Origin: JACCXG01 sp963750935
GTDB lineage: Bacteria > Acidobacteriota > Vicinamibacteria > Vicinamibacterales > 2-12-FULL-66-21
Assembly (NCBI GenBank): GCA_963750935.1
Contig: CAVVSR010000004.1
Location: 124,001-188,000, forward strand
DNA: 64,000 nucleotides
Direction of reading: 5' to 3'
A program made the position numbers and the translations under genes. Of this stretch, positions 19,154-28,004 are shown piece after piece. The number at the start of each line of letters is the position of its first letter. Position 1 is the first letter of the stretch. The notes under the pieces were generated by a model. That model saw nothing but the letters and a program-made list of their open reading frames with translations, was not told the origin of the DNA and did not search any database.

Positions 19154-21869
19154 CTAGCCTCTGCGCAGCGCGAGCAGCGGATCGACCGCGGCGGCGCGGC
19201 GGGCAGGGATGAAGCAGGCCAGCGCCGCGACGAGCAGCAGCAGCGTGGCCACGACCGCGAGCGTCGTGACGTCGAAGCGATCGACGCCGAAGAGCTCGGC
19301 GCGGAGGAAGGGAAACAGCACCACCGACGCCAGCGTCCCGAGCGTCAGGCCGACGCAGACGAGGCGGAGCGCGTCGCCGAGCACCATGCCGACGACGCGG
19401 AACGGACGTGCGCCGAGCGCGAGGCGAACGCCGAACTCGTGCCGCCGCTGCTGGACGGCGAACCCGATCACCCCGGCGATGCCCGTCGCCGTGATCACCA
19501 GCGCCAGCAGCGAGAACAGGCTGACCACGACCGCGGTGACCCGCGACGGCAGCAGCGAGTCGGCCCTGAAGGATTCCAGCGAGCGGAAGTTGTCGACCGG
19601 CTGCTCCGGGTCGATGGCGCGCACCAGTGCGCGAACGCGTCGTTCGATCTCGTCCGGCGGCAGAGCTGGACCGCACCAGCCAGTTCGTCGACAGCTGCAG
19701 CCCCTGCAGCAGCGGGAAATAGATCTCCTCCCCGGCCGGCCGATCCAGCGTCTGACGCGTGTCCTCCACCACGCCGACGACGGTCGTCTGGTTGACGCGG
19801 TCGAAACGCAGCCGCTGTCCGATCGCGCCGCCCGCGGGCCAGTGCCGGCGCGCCAGCGACTCGTTGACGACGACCACCCGCGCCATCGCGTCGGCGTCCT
19901 CGATCGTGAAGGTGCGGCCGGCGAGCAGCCGCTGCCCGAGCGCCGCGAAGTAGCCGGGAGACGCCACGCGCAGGTTGGCGCGCGACACCTGCGCCACCGA
20001 CGCGTCGTCTGGCGGGACATCGTGGACTGCGGCGTGATCCTCTGTGGACTGCAGAGCGGTCGGCGTCCCATGCTCGCCGTCGTGCGGCGGTTCGAGCTGG
20101 AAGACCGACAATCCCAGCTGCCGGCCGTCGAGCGGCATCGTGCCGGCGCCGCCGGCGGAGACGACGCCGTCGATGCGGGTCATTTCATGCTCGAACCGGC
20201 GCCAGAACCTGGTGATCGCCGGCAGGTTCCGGTATTTCGTGAAGTTCAGATCGACGCGCATGGTCTGCACGTGTTCGGTGCTGAAGCCGGTGTCGATGCC
20301 CTGAAGGTGCAGCAGGCTTCGGACCGAGAGCGCCGCGGCAATCATCAGGACGAAGGACAGCCCGACTTGCCCGACGACGAGGCCGTAGCGGATCCGGGTC
20401 GCCTGCGGACGCGGCAGCTCGCCATGCCACCCGATGCGGCGGATCACGAACGGGACGGTGCTGGCGCCGAACAGCAGCACGATCGATGCGGCCGCGGCGT
20501 AGCCAACCGCAGCGATCGTCAAGCCGTTGCTCACCGGCAGCGCGGTGCCACGCTGCACGTAGGCCGTCAAGGCCCCGAGTGCCAGGTGAGCCAGCAGCAG
20601 GCCCGCGACAGTGCCGAAGAGGGCGACGGTGGCGTTCTCGGTCAACAACTGCCGCAACAATCGCTGCCGCGTGGCGCCGAGCGCCGCGCGCAGCGACACC
20701 TCGCCGGCTCGCTGCGTCAGCCGCGCCAGGGTCAGGTTGCTGACGCTGACGCACGCGAGCATCAACACCAGCGCCGCGGTGGCCACCAGCAGGAGCAGCG
20801 TCGAACGCATCGGGGCCCGCATGTCGTCGGCGAGCCGCAGCGCCGTTGCCCGATAGGGTGCGGGCGACACGGCGGGCGTGTGATGGTCGACGTAGACGTC
20901 CGGATACGCGCGCTCGAGCGTGGCCGATGTGCGTGCGAGATCGTCGGCCAGCTGCGCTGACGACACGCCGTCGCGCACCCGCGCGATGGCGTGGACCATG
21001 CGCATCGTGCGGCCGTCTGCCATGTTCGGGTTCGACCGGAACGGGCACGCGGACGTCGGCATGTAGACGTCCACCTTCTGCGGGTAGTCCGGGAACGGCG
21101 GCAGCACGCCCACGACGGTGTGGGGCCGATCGTTCATCTCGAAGATGCGGCCGACGATCGTGGGATCGCTGTCGGTGCTGCGCGTCCAGAACTCGTGGCT
21201 GAGCAGCAGCACGGCCGGCGCCCCGGCTGCGTCGTCCGACGCGAGCAGGCCGCGCCCGAGCATCGGCTTCACGCCGAGCAGATCGAAATAGTTCGTCGAG
21301 ACGACGCCGGTCGAGACCCGCTCAGGCGAGGGGCGGCCGAGCAGGATGAACCACATCGTGTGCAGCTCGGCGACTGATTCCAGGCTCGGCACGCGCCGGT
21401 AGTCCGCCAGCTCCTGGATTGAGAAAGTCCGGTTGGACGCGCTCTGCGGCGTCACGTGCTCCAGCGTCACCAGCCGGTCCGGGCTCTCGAACGGCAGCGG
21501 TTTCAGGAGAATCGAATAGGTGACGCCGAAGATCGCGGTGTTCACGCCGACGGCGAGCGCCATCGTCAGGATGACCCCGAGCGTGAACGCGGGGGCGGCG
21601 GCCAGGGCGCGCAAGCCGTAGCGCACGTCCTGCATCGCCGATTCCAGCACCCGCGACAGCCACGTGTCGCGGACGTGATCCTTGACGCCCGCGACCGGAC
21701 CAAAGGCATGGAGCGCCGCCTGACGGGCCGCCTCGGGAGACAGGCCACGGCCGACGTACTGCGCGGTCAGCATGTCCACGTGGAACTGCAGCTCGGTGTC
21801 CAGCTCGCGCTCGAACCGGGTGCGCTGGAGCACCGACCGGACGCGCTGCCGCAGCTTGCTGGTGAACAT
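19154..21869 (-). CDS. ADOP-family ABC permease (second copy), one frame break
   Basis: About 905 residues. A soluble N-terminal prefix (FERELDTELQFHVDMLTAQYVGRGLSPEAARQAALHAFG) precedes the first FtsX/MacB half (FTLGVILTMALAVGVNTAIFGV...LLKPLPFESPDRLV; FFELLG-like FDLLGVKPMLGRGL; VSNLTLARLTQRAGEVSLRAALGATRQRLLRQLL) and the second half (VVVVNESLARRHWPAG; ETFGVRLALG-like EFGVRLALGARPFRVVGMVLG; FIPARRAAAVDPLLALRRG). A single frame change near 19660 separates the body from its true C-terminus; the uncorrected frame runs to 19131. Its prefix differs from that of the first ADOP copy. It lies 11 bases after its PadR regulator. Cargo unknown. Confidence 0.9.
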
Positions 21870-21880
21870 GACGGCGGTCG

Positions 21881-22210
21881 TCAGGCCTGTGACAGCACGC
21901 GCGCCACCGCGCCGGTAATCCGCTCCCAGTTCTCTTCTTCAGCGGCGAGCTGCTTCCGCCCGGTGCGGGTGAGCTGGTAGAACTTCGCCGGGCGGTTGGC
22001 CTCGGAGGTGCCCCACTCCGCCTCGATCCAGGCCTCCTGTTCGAGCCGGTGCAGCGCCGGATAGAGCGAGCCCTGCGCGATCTGCAGCACGTCGCCCGTG
22101 ACCTGCTGGATGCGCTGCGCGATCGCCCAGCCGTGCATCGGTCCGGTCGCCAGCGTGCGAAGGATCAGCAGGTCCAATGTGCCCTGGAGCAAGTCCGTTT
22201 TCCGGCCCAA
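21881..22210 (-). CDS. PadR-family transcriptional regulator (second copy)
   Basis: 109 residues with the PadR core: LLQGTLDLLILRTLATGPMHGWAIAQRI, recognition region IAQGSLYPALHRLEQEAWI, and wing GTSEANRPAKFYQLTRTGRKQL. Very close to the PadR consensus that accompanies ADOP permeases. AGGAGGG lies just upstream of the ATG. Probably represses the two-gene operon; the inducing ligand is not predictable. Confidence 0.92.
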   Translation of the reverse strand: MGRKTDLLQGTLDLLILRTLATGPMHGWAIAQRIQQVTGDVLQIAQGSLYPALHRLEQEAWIEAEWGTSEANRPAKFYQLTRTGRKQLAAEEENWERITGAVARVLSQA

Positions 22211-22344
22211 ACGCCCTCCTGTAGATTGACGACAACAGGATAGAAGGCGCGGCGCGCGAAGTCAAACATGCAGGGCCCGTCGGACCGACCGGCGGGCCCT
22301 GATCCATAATCGGTGGCAACAGTCGGCATGACAGCGGAGGTGTG

Positions 22345-23601
22345 ATGGGTTCTCGAGGGCTGGTATGGACCGCGGGGCTGGCGGTCATCGTGAGCGCGGC
22401 GGTCCTGGCGCAGCAGGCGCCTCCGGCAGGGACGCAGACGGCGCCGGGCGGTCAGCCGCCAGCGGGACGCGGCCGTGGCGGCCCCGGCGGCCCGCAGGAG
22501 CAGACCCAGATCAAGCCTGGCGAGGACTGCCCGCCCGGCATGACCGAATTCCGCGCCGGGCGCTGCGGCAAGCCGGCCTCTCCGCCGCCGACCATCGTCG
22601 ATTACCGGCCGAAGTCGACGGTCGTCGCCACCGATCACATGGTGCCGCGCGCCAAGTTCCCGGTCGTCGACGTCCACAACCACACGCGCATCACGCCCGA
22701 CAACATCGAGCAGATGATCAGGGAGATGGACGCGCTCAACCTGCGCGTCATGGTCAACCTGTCCGGGCAGAGCGGTGACTCGCTGAGGCAGTCGGTCGCC
22801 ACGATCCGGTCCAGCAAGTACGCCGACCGCTTCCGGCTGTTCGCCAACGTGAATTTCAACGATGCCGGCGCGCCGGGCTGGAAGGAGCGCGAGGTCGCGG
22901 CGCTCGAACAGGCGGTCAAGGACGGCGCCATCGGCCTGAAGATCTTCAAGAACCTCGGCCTCTCTACCCGCAAGCACGACGGCACGCGCCTGAAGATCGA
23001 CGACCCCGATCTCGATCCGATCTGGCAGACGGCGGCGCGCCTGAACATCCCGGTGATCATCCACGTCGCCGACCCGGCGCAGTTCTGGGCGCCGATCGAC
23101 TTCAAGAACGAGCGCTGGCTCGAGCTGATGGTGTTCCCCGGCCGCGAATATCCGGGGGATCGCTACCCGAACTTCGAGGAGCTGATGGGCGAACGCGACC
23201 GGATGTTCGCGCGCAACCCGAAGACGCGGTATATCAACGCCCATTTCGGCTGGCACGGCAACGATCTCGGCCGCGCCGCCAAGCACCTCGACTCGCTGCC
23301 CAACGTCGTGTTCGAAGTCGGCGCCGTGCTCTACGAGTTCGGCCGTCAGCCCAGGGCCGCCCGCGACTTCTTCGTCAAGTACCAGGACCGCGTGCTGTTC
23401 GGCAAGGACGCCTACGAGGCGACCGAGTACCCGTACTACTGGCGCGTGTTCGAGACCCGCGACGAGTACTTCGACTACTACCGCGACTATCACGCCTTCT
23501 GGAAGCTTTACGGGATGGACCTGCCAGACGACGTCCTCCGCAAGCTCTATCACCGGAACGCGCTGAGGGTGGTGCCGGGGCTGCCGCAATCGGGCTGGTA
23601 G
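22345..23601 (+). CDS. Exported amidohydrolase (Amidohydro_2 type)
   Basis: 418 residues. Signal peptide MGSRGLVWTAGLAVIVSAAVLAQQ, a Pro/Gly-rich linker with RGRGGPGGP, and a TIM-barrel amidohydrolase with VDVHNH (about residue 110), GLKIFKNLG, IPVIIHVAD, YINAHFGWHGND and VLFGKDAYE. Amidohydro_2 enzymes hydrolyse or decarboxylate small metal-coordinated substrates. A GTG at 22342 is an alternative start; the SD GGAGG is close to both. Next to, but divergent from, the PadR/ADOP operon. Substrate unknown. Confidence 0.88.
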   Translation: MGSRGLVWTAGLAVIVSAAVLAQQAPPAGTQTAPGGQPPAGRGRGGPGGPQEQTQIKPGEDCPPGMTEFRAGRCGKPASPPPTIVDYRPKSTVVATDHMVPRAKFPVVDVHNHTRITPDNIEQMIREMDALNLRVMVNLSGQSGDSLRQSVATIRSSKYADRFRLFANVNFNDAGAPGWKEREVAALEQAVKDGAIGLKIFKNLGLSTRKHDGTRLKIDDPDLDPIWQTAARLNIPVIIHVADPAQFWAPIDFKNERWLELMVFPGREYPGDRYPNFEELMGERDRMFARNPKTRYINAHFGWHGNDLGRAAKHLDSLPNVVFEVGAVLYEFGRQPRAARDFFVKYQDRVLFGKDAYEATEYPYYWRVFETRDEYFDYYRDYHAFWKLYGMDLPDDVLRKLYHRNALRVVPGLPQSGW

Positions 23602-23611
23602 CAGCAACAGG

Positions 23612-23701
23612 ATCGCAAACGCCGCGGGCGAGGCGTTCGAGAACCGCTGGAAGGCGGACTCGATCGCCCTCAGCGTGGGCCTCGTCTACTCGCTGTTCTG
23701 A
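23612..23701 (+). pseudogene. C-terminal remnant of an outer-membrane beta-barrel protein
   Basis: An open stretch right after the amidohydrolase ends FENRWKADSIALSVGLVYSLF then TGA. The final strand pattern (alternating hydrophobics, terminal Phe) is the usual end of DUF481-like or porin barrels. No start codon or upstream body is present, so this is best read as a deletion scar. It overlaps the 3' end of the next minus-strand gene by 16 bases. Confidence 0.4.
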
Positions 23702-24243
23702 GACGGGGGTCGGGGCGCGACCCCGCCCTCGATCTCGACGATCAGCTTGCCCTCCTCAGTCGTCACCCGCAGGCCGGCCAGGAGCGGCAGCAGGTCGCCC
23801 AGACCCTGCCGCTCCGCCAGCGTTCGCACGTCGACGAAGATCCGGTCCTTCTCCATCCGCACTCCCGGCGGCAGCAACGTCGCGAGCGGCAACGCCGCCC
23901 CGAGCAAGCTGACCAGGCCCGGGAACGTCAGCAGGCGGAGCACGAGCGGTCCATCCGGCAGCTCGGGTTGGCGTTCGATGACGACGTTGACGTTGATCGG
24001 AGGGAGGAAGTCGACGCGCGCCAGTCTGGCGCGCACGGTCATCCGGTTGCCGTGCTGCGGGCTGATGTGCAGGTCCCGCACCGGAAGTGTCGGCGGCAGC
24101 GTCGACGCGACGATCTGATTGAGCAGCCGTTCGGAGACCGGCACCACCGCCGCCAGGCGGGCACCTTCGAGATCGGAGAATCGCGAGGCGCGGAGCCGTT
24201 CGACGATCTGCAGGAGCCGCGGGTCAGGCACGCGGCTCCCCAT
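23686..24243 (-). CDS. Uncharacterised protein, possibly LmeA/DUF2993-like
   Basis: 185 residues, not confidently recognised. No signal peptide. It opens MGSRVPDPRLLQIVERLRASRFSDLEGARLAAVVPVSERLLNQIVAS, has a beta-rich middle (LHISPQHGNRMTVRARLARVDFLPPINVNVVIE) and a hydrophobic segment LVSLLGAALPLATLLPPGV, then GLRVTTEEGKLIVEIEG. The order 'self-assembling lipid-binding strands, then a GKLIV.IEG strand' recalls the DUF2993/LmeA lipid-binding fold, but this is only a resemblance. It ends 20 bases before the DPP4-like gene's upstream neighbour and starts 22 bases past that gene's stop, so it may be its operon partner. Confidence 0.65.
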   Translation of the reverse strand: MGSRVPDPRLLQIVERLRASRFSDLEGARLAAVVPVSERLLNQIVASTLPPTLPVRDLHISPQHGNRMTVRARLARVDFLPPINVNVVIERQPELPDGPLVLRLLTFPGLVSLLGAALPLATLLPPGVRMEKDRIFVDVRTLAERQGLGDLLPLLAGLRVTTEEGKLIVEIEGGVAPRPPSQNSE

Positions 24244-24265
24244 GCAAGATGGCCGACCTCAACCG

Positions 24266-26461
24266 TCAGAATGTCGGCGACGTCGTGGCCGGGCGGACGA
24301 GGAGATTCTCGATGAAGAACTCCATCATCCGTTCCGAGTTGATCCCGCTGTGGCCGCGGTCCGGACCGACCTGCACGTCGAAGCTCTTCCCCGCCGCCTG
24401 CAGCGCGGCGATCAGCTGCATCATGTTCGACGGATGGACGTTGTTGTCGGCAGTGCCGTAGTACAGCATCAGCCGGCCCTTCAGGTCCTTGGCGTAGGTC
24501 ATCGCGCTGCCCGCGTCGTAGCCCGCCTTGTTCTCCTGCGGCGTCCACATGTAGCGCTCGGTGTAAATCGTGTCGTAGTGGTGCCACGACGTCACCGGCG
24601 ACGAGGCGGAGGCCGCGGCGTAGACGTCGGGGTAACGCAGGATCGACATCACCGACGTATAGCCCCCGTACGACGTGCCGTACATGCCGACTCGCGACGT
24701 ATCGACATAGGGCCGGCTCGCGAGCGCGCGGACACCGGCCGCCATGTCGTCGATCTCCACCTGCCCGAGCTTCATGTAGATCTGGTCGAGCATGCGCTTG
24801 CCGCGACCGGGCGCGGCGCGCGAATCCAGGTTGACGACGAGGAAGCCGTACTCGGTGACCGCGTTGGGCAGGACGAAGGTCTCGCGCGCGGTATTGCTCG
24901 CCGAGGCGGGCCCGCCGTAGACCGGCACGAGCACCGGGTACTTGCGGGTCGGATCGAAGTTCGACGGGAACTGGATCAGGCCGTGCAGCGTCGTCTGTCC
25001 GTCCGCGGACTTGTAGGTGAAGAGCTCCGCCGTCTTCAGGCCAAGCTCCTGGTACTTGGAGGTGTCGCTGGCCGCGATCTCCGCGACGACCTTGCCAGAC
25101 GAGGCCTCGACGAGGCGGGTCGCCGGAGCCGCGTTGTGGGCCTGATAGACGTCGACGAAGTGGGAGTTGTCGGGCGCGATCCCGCAGGCGCCGGCGGCGC
25201 CGCCAACGCCACCACGGCCGCCGGTCGCCGGCATGCAGCTGCCCACCTGGTGGTGATACTTCGGATCGGTGAGGCGCACGTCTCCCTTGCCGTCGAGGCC
25301 GACGCGGTGCAGCTGCGGCTTCAGATGGTTGTCGCCATCGCGAGCCGTGTAGAAGATGACGCCCGCCGTTTCGTCCACCTTGATCAATGAGCCGACCTCG
25401 AAGGTCGAGTGCCTCGTCAACGGCGTGATCAGCTTCCCGCCCAGGTCGTAGAGGTAGAAGTTCTTCCAGCCGTTGCGCTCCGACTCCCAGATGAACCGGT
25501 GGCCGTCCTTGAGGAAGGACATCACCGGCGTGTTCTCGATCCAGCCGCTCGGCCACTCCTCGCGGATCACCACGCGGACCTCGCCGGTGTCTGCCTGCGC
25601 GGCGACGAGCTCGAGGACGTTCTGCCGGCGGTTGGTGCGATTGAACAGCAGCTCCTTGCCGTCGGGCGCCCACGCCACGCGGTAGGCGTAGTGGCCGACC
25701 ACCGCGTTGTCGAAGGGCTTGCCGTCGCGGACGTCGACGAGCGACGTGCGTTTGGTCGCGACGTCGTAGATCAGGAGGTCGACGACGGGATTCGGCGCCC
25801 CCGCCTTCGGGTAGGCCTCGGTGTCGACCGTGCTCTGGAGCTTGGTCTGCTCGAGCTGGAGGTGGTAGTCGGGCACGCCGCTCTCGTCGAAGCGGTAGAA
25901 GGCCAGCTTGCGGCTGTCGGGGGACCACCACATGGCGGTGGTCTGTGCCGAGCTCTTCGCCGTAGACCCAGCTCGCCGTGCCGTACTTGATCCGCTTCTC
26001 GCGGCTGCCGTCGGTCGTGATCGGCGTCTCGACCTTGGTGGCCTGATCGATCAGCACGATGTTGCGGGTGGTCTCGTTGTACTGCGCGCGATAGGCCTTG
26101 TCGGGAGACTCGGCGAACGCGTACTGGCGGCCGCGCTCGGGGGCGCCGCCGCCGCGTCCACCGCGCCCGCCACGTCCCGCCGGCTCAGGCGCCGCGCCGA
26201 TTTCGGTCGCCTGCCGCGTCGCGACGTCGTAGCGATAGCGCTTGCCGTCGCGCGCGTACTCGAACGACTTGCCGTCCGCGCTCCACGTCGCCGTGACCGC
26301 CCCGGTTCGCAGCGCCCCGGGCAGCTGCGCCGACATCTTGGTGTACTGCGCGTACCCGGCATCGCCTTGAGGCGATCCTGGGCGGACGGCACGACCTGGA
26401 AGAGGGTGACGACGAGGGGCAGACCGAGACACAGACCGAAACGGGCAATCGGCTGGCGCAC
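24266..26461 (-). CDS. Exported dipeptidyl peptidase IV-like S9B peptidase, frame broken twice
   Basis: About 730 residues. AAGGAG precedes GTG 26461, which opens signal peptide VRQPIARFGLCLGLPLVVTLFQVVPSAQ. The propeller includes WSADGKSFEYARDGKRYRYD, WVYGEELG, MWWSPDSRKLAFYRFDES, and the DPP4-like GTASWVYGEE glutamate motif. The hydrolase domain has Ser in GTSYGGYT, Asp in GTADNNVHPSN and His in PDRGHSGI. Removes X-Pro or X-Ala dipeptides from peptides outside the cytoplasm. Frame changes near 26370 and 25935. Two Gly/Arg-rich insertions (GRGGRGGRGGGAPERGR; TGGRGGVGGAAG) interrupt the propeller. Confidence 0.88.
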
Positions 26462-26611
26462 GCAACGCTCCTTGGCTGGCACGAAAAGAAGTGCCATCAG
26501 TTTAGCAGACGCGTTGGTTTCGGAGACCGGCCGGGCGCGCCCTGAATGGTACGGCCGCGGTCGCGTCAAGGAAACGGACCCGCTTCCGGCGGCCGCCGCC
26601 GGCGTGCGCTC

Positions 26612-26639
26612 GGTGCTCGGTGCTTGGTGCTAGGTGCGG
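26612..26639. repeat. Heptamer repeat block, GGTGCTN family
   Basis: Four exact 7-base units: GGTGCTC, GGTGCTT, GGTGCTA, GGTGCGG, preceded by a degenerate GTGCGCTC. It lies in the leader of the M19 dipeptidase, ending 21 bases before its ATG and including a GTG in frame with it (26634). Confidence 0.85.
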
Positions 26640-26660
26640 ACCGCATGCTACGCTTTTCTG

Positions 26661-28004
26661 ATGCTGAGAACGTTGTCGTTTCTGTGTGCCGCGGCGATCG
26701 CCGCGAGTGTGGCTGTCGCTCCCGTCGTTGACATCTCGGCGCAACAGGCGGCCGATCCGAAGGAAGACGCCCTGGTCAAGCGCGCCCGGGCGATTCACGA
26801 CAAGGTGATCACGCTCGATACCCACGTCGACATCAGCGCGCAGAATTTCACCAGCGAACGCAACTACACGCAGCGGCTGGACACCCGGGTCGACCTGCCG
26901 AAGATGGTCGAGGGCGGCCTCGACGCGGCGTTCCTCATCGTCTACGTCGGCCAGCCCGACGAGCAGACGACGCCGGATGCGTTCGAGCCGGCGGGCTACG
27001 AGCGGGCCTACAAGTCAGCGGTCGAGAAGTTCGAGGCGGTGCACCGGCTGACGAAGGAGATTGCGCCCGACCGCATCGAGCTGGCGCTGACCGCGGCGGA
27101 CGTCCGGCGGATCAACGCGAAGGGGAAGAAGATCGCGCTGATCGGCGTCGAGAACGCCTATCCGATCGGGACCGACATCGGCCGGGTCAAGGAGTTCCAC
27201 GACCGCGGCGCGCGCTACATGTCGCTGGCGCACAACGGCCACAGCCAGCTGTCCGACTCCAACACCGGCGAGGCGTCGGGCTGGAAGTGGAACGGGCTGT
27301 CGCCGCTCGGCAAGCAGGTCATCGCCGAGATGAACCGTGTCGGCATCATGGTGGACGTCTCTCATCCGTCCAAGGAGTCGATGATGCAGGCGCTGCAGAT
27401 CAGCAAGGCGCCGATCATCGCCTCGCATTCGTCGGCGCGCGCCCTCTGCAACCACAGCCGCAACATGGACGACGAGCAGCTGCTCGCGCTCAAGAAGAAC
27501 GGCGGCGTGATCCAGACGGTGGCCTTCGCCAGCTACGTCAAGGACACGGCGACGCCGGAGCGGACGAAGGCGCTGGACGCGCTGCGCAAGGAGTTCGGGC
27601 TGCCGCCGGGCACGACGCTCGGTGGCCGCGGCGGGCGTGGTGGACGGGGCGGCCGTGGCGGGGCGCTGGCGCAGTTGAGCGACGAGCGTCGTGCCGAATT
27701 GCAGAAACGGCTCGACGAGCTGGACGCCACCCATCCGCCGCTGCCGCGGGCCACGGTCAAAGACTTCGTCAACCACATCGACTACATCGTCAAGAAGATC
27801 GGCATCGATCACGTCGGCATCTCGTCCGACTTCGACGGCGGCGGCGGCGTGGACGGCTGGGACAACGCGAGCGAGACGTTCAACGTCACGCTGGAGCTGG
27901 TGCGGCGCGGCTACACCGAGCCGCAGATCGACAAGATCTGGAGCGGCAACCTGCTGCGCGTCATGGACCAGGTGGCGAAGGTGGCGGCCCAGTCTCGGAA
28001 GTAA
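26661..28004 (+). CDS. Exported M19 membrane-dipeptidase-family enzyme
   Basis: 447 residues. Signal peptide MLRTLSFLCAAAIAASVAVAPVVDISAQ. Zinc ligands of the M19 family: H and D in LDTHVD (about residues 55-57), E in GVENAYP, H in VDVSHPS and H in IIASHSSARAL; also AHNGHSQLSDS and DHVGISSDFDGGGG. Hydrolyses dipeptides, including D-residue or dehydro dipeptides in family members. A Gly-rich insertion GGRGGRGGRGGRGG sits between the last ligand and the C-terminal helices. Alternative start GTG 26634 lies inside the heptamer repeat. The 3' end overlaps the convergent DUF3999 gene by 44 bases. Confidence 0.92.
   Translation: MLRTLSFLCAAAIAASVAVAPVVDISAQQAADPKEDALVKRARAIHDKVITLDTHVDISAQNFTSERNYTQRLDTRVDLPKMVEGGLDAAFLIVYVGQPDEQTTPDAFEPAGYERAYKSAVEKFEAVHRLTKEIAPDRIELALTAADVRRINAKGKKIALIGVENAYPIGTDIGRVKEFHDRGARYMSLAHNGHSQLSDSNTGEASGWKWNGLSPLGKQVIAEMNRVGIMVDVSHPSKESMMQALQISKAPIIASHSSARALCNHSRNMDDEQLLALKKNGGVIQTVAFASYVKDTATPERTKALDALRKEFGLPPGTTLGGRGGRGGRGGRGGALAQLSDERRAELQKRLDELDATHPPLPRATVKDFVNHIDYIVKKIGIDHVGISSDFDGGGGVDGWDNASETFNVTLELVRRGYTEPQIDKIWSGNLLRVMDQVAKVAAQSRK

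Noticed and set aside
24039..26465. 808-residue minus-strand open frame as one protein
   Set aside because: Only its first part is the DPP4-like N-terminus; the rest is an out-of-frame shadow of the hydrolase domain and of the next gene.
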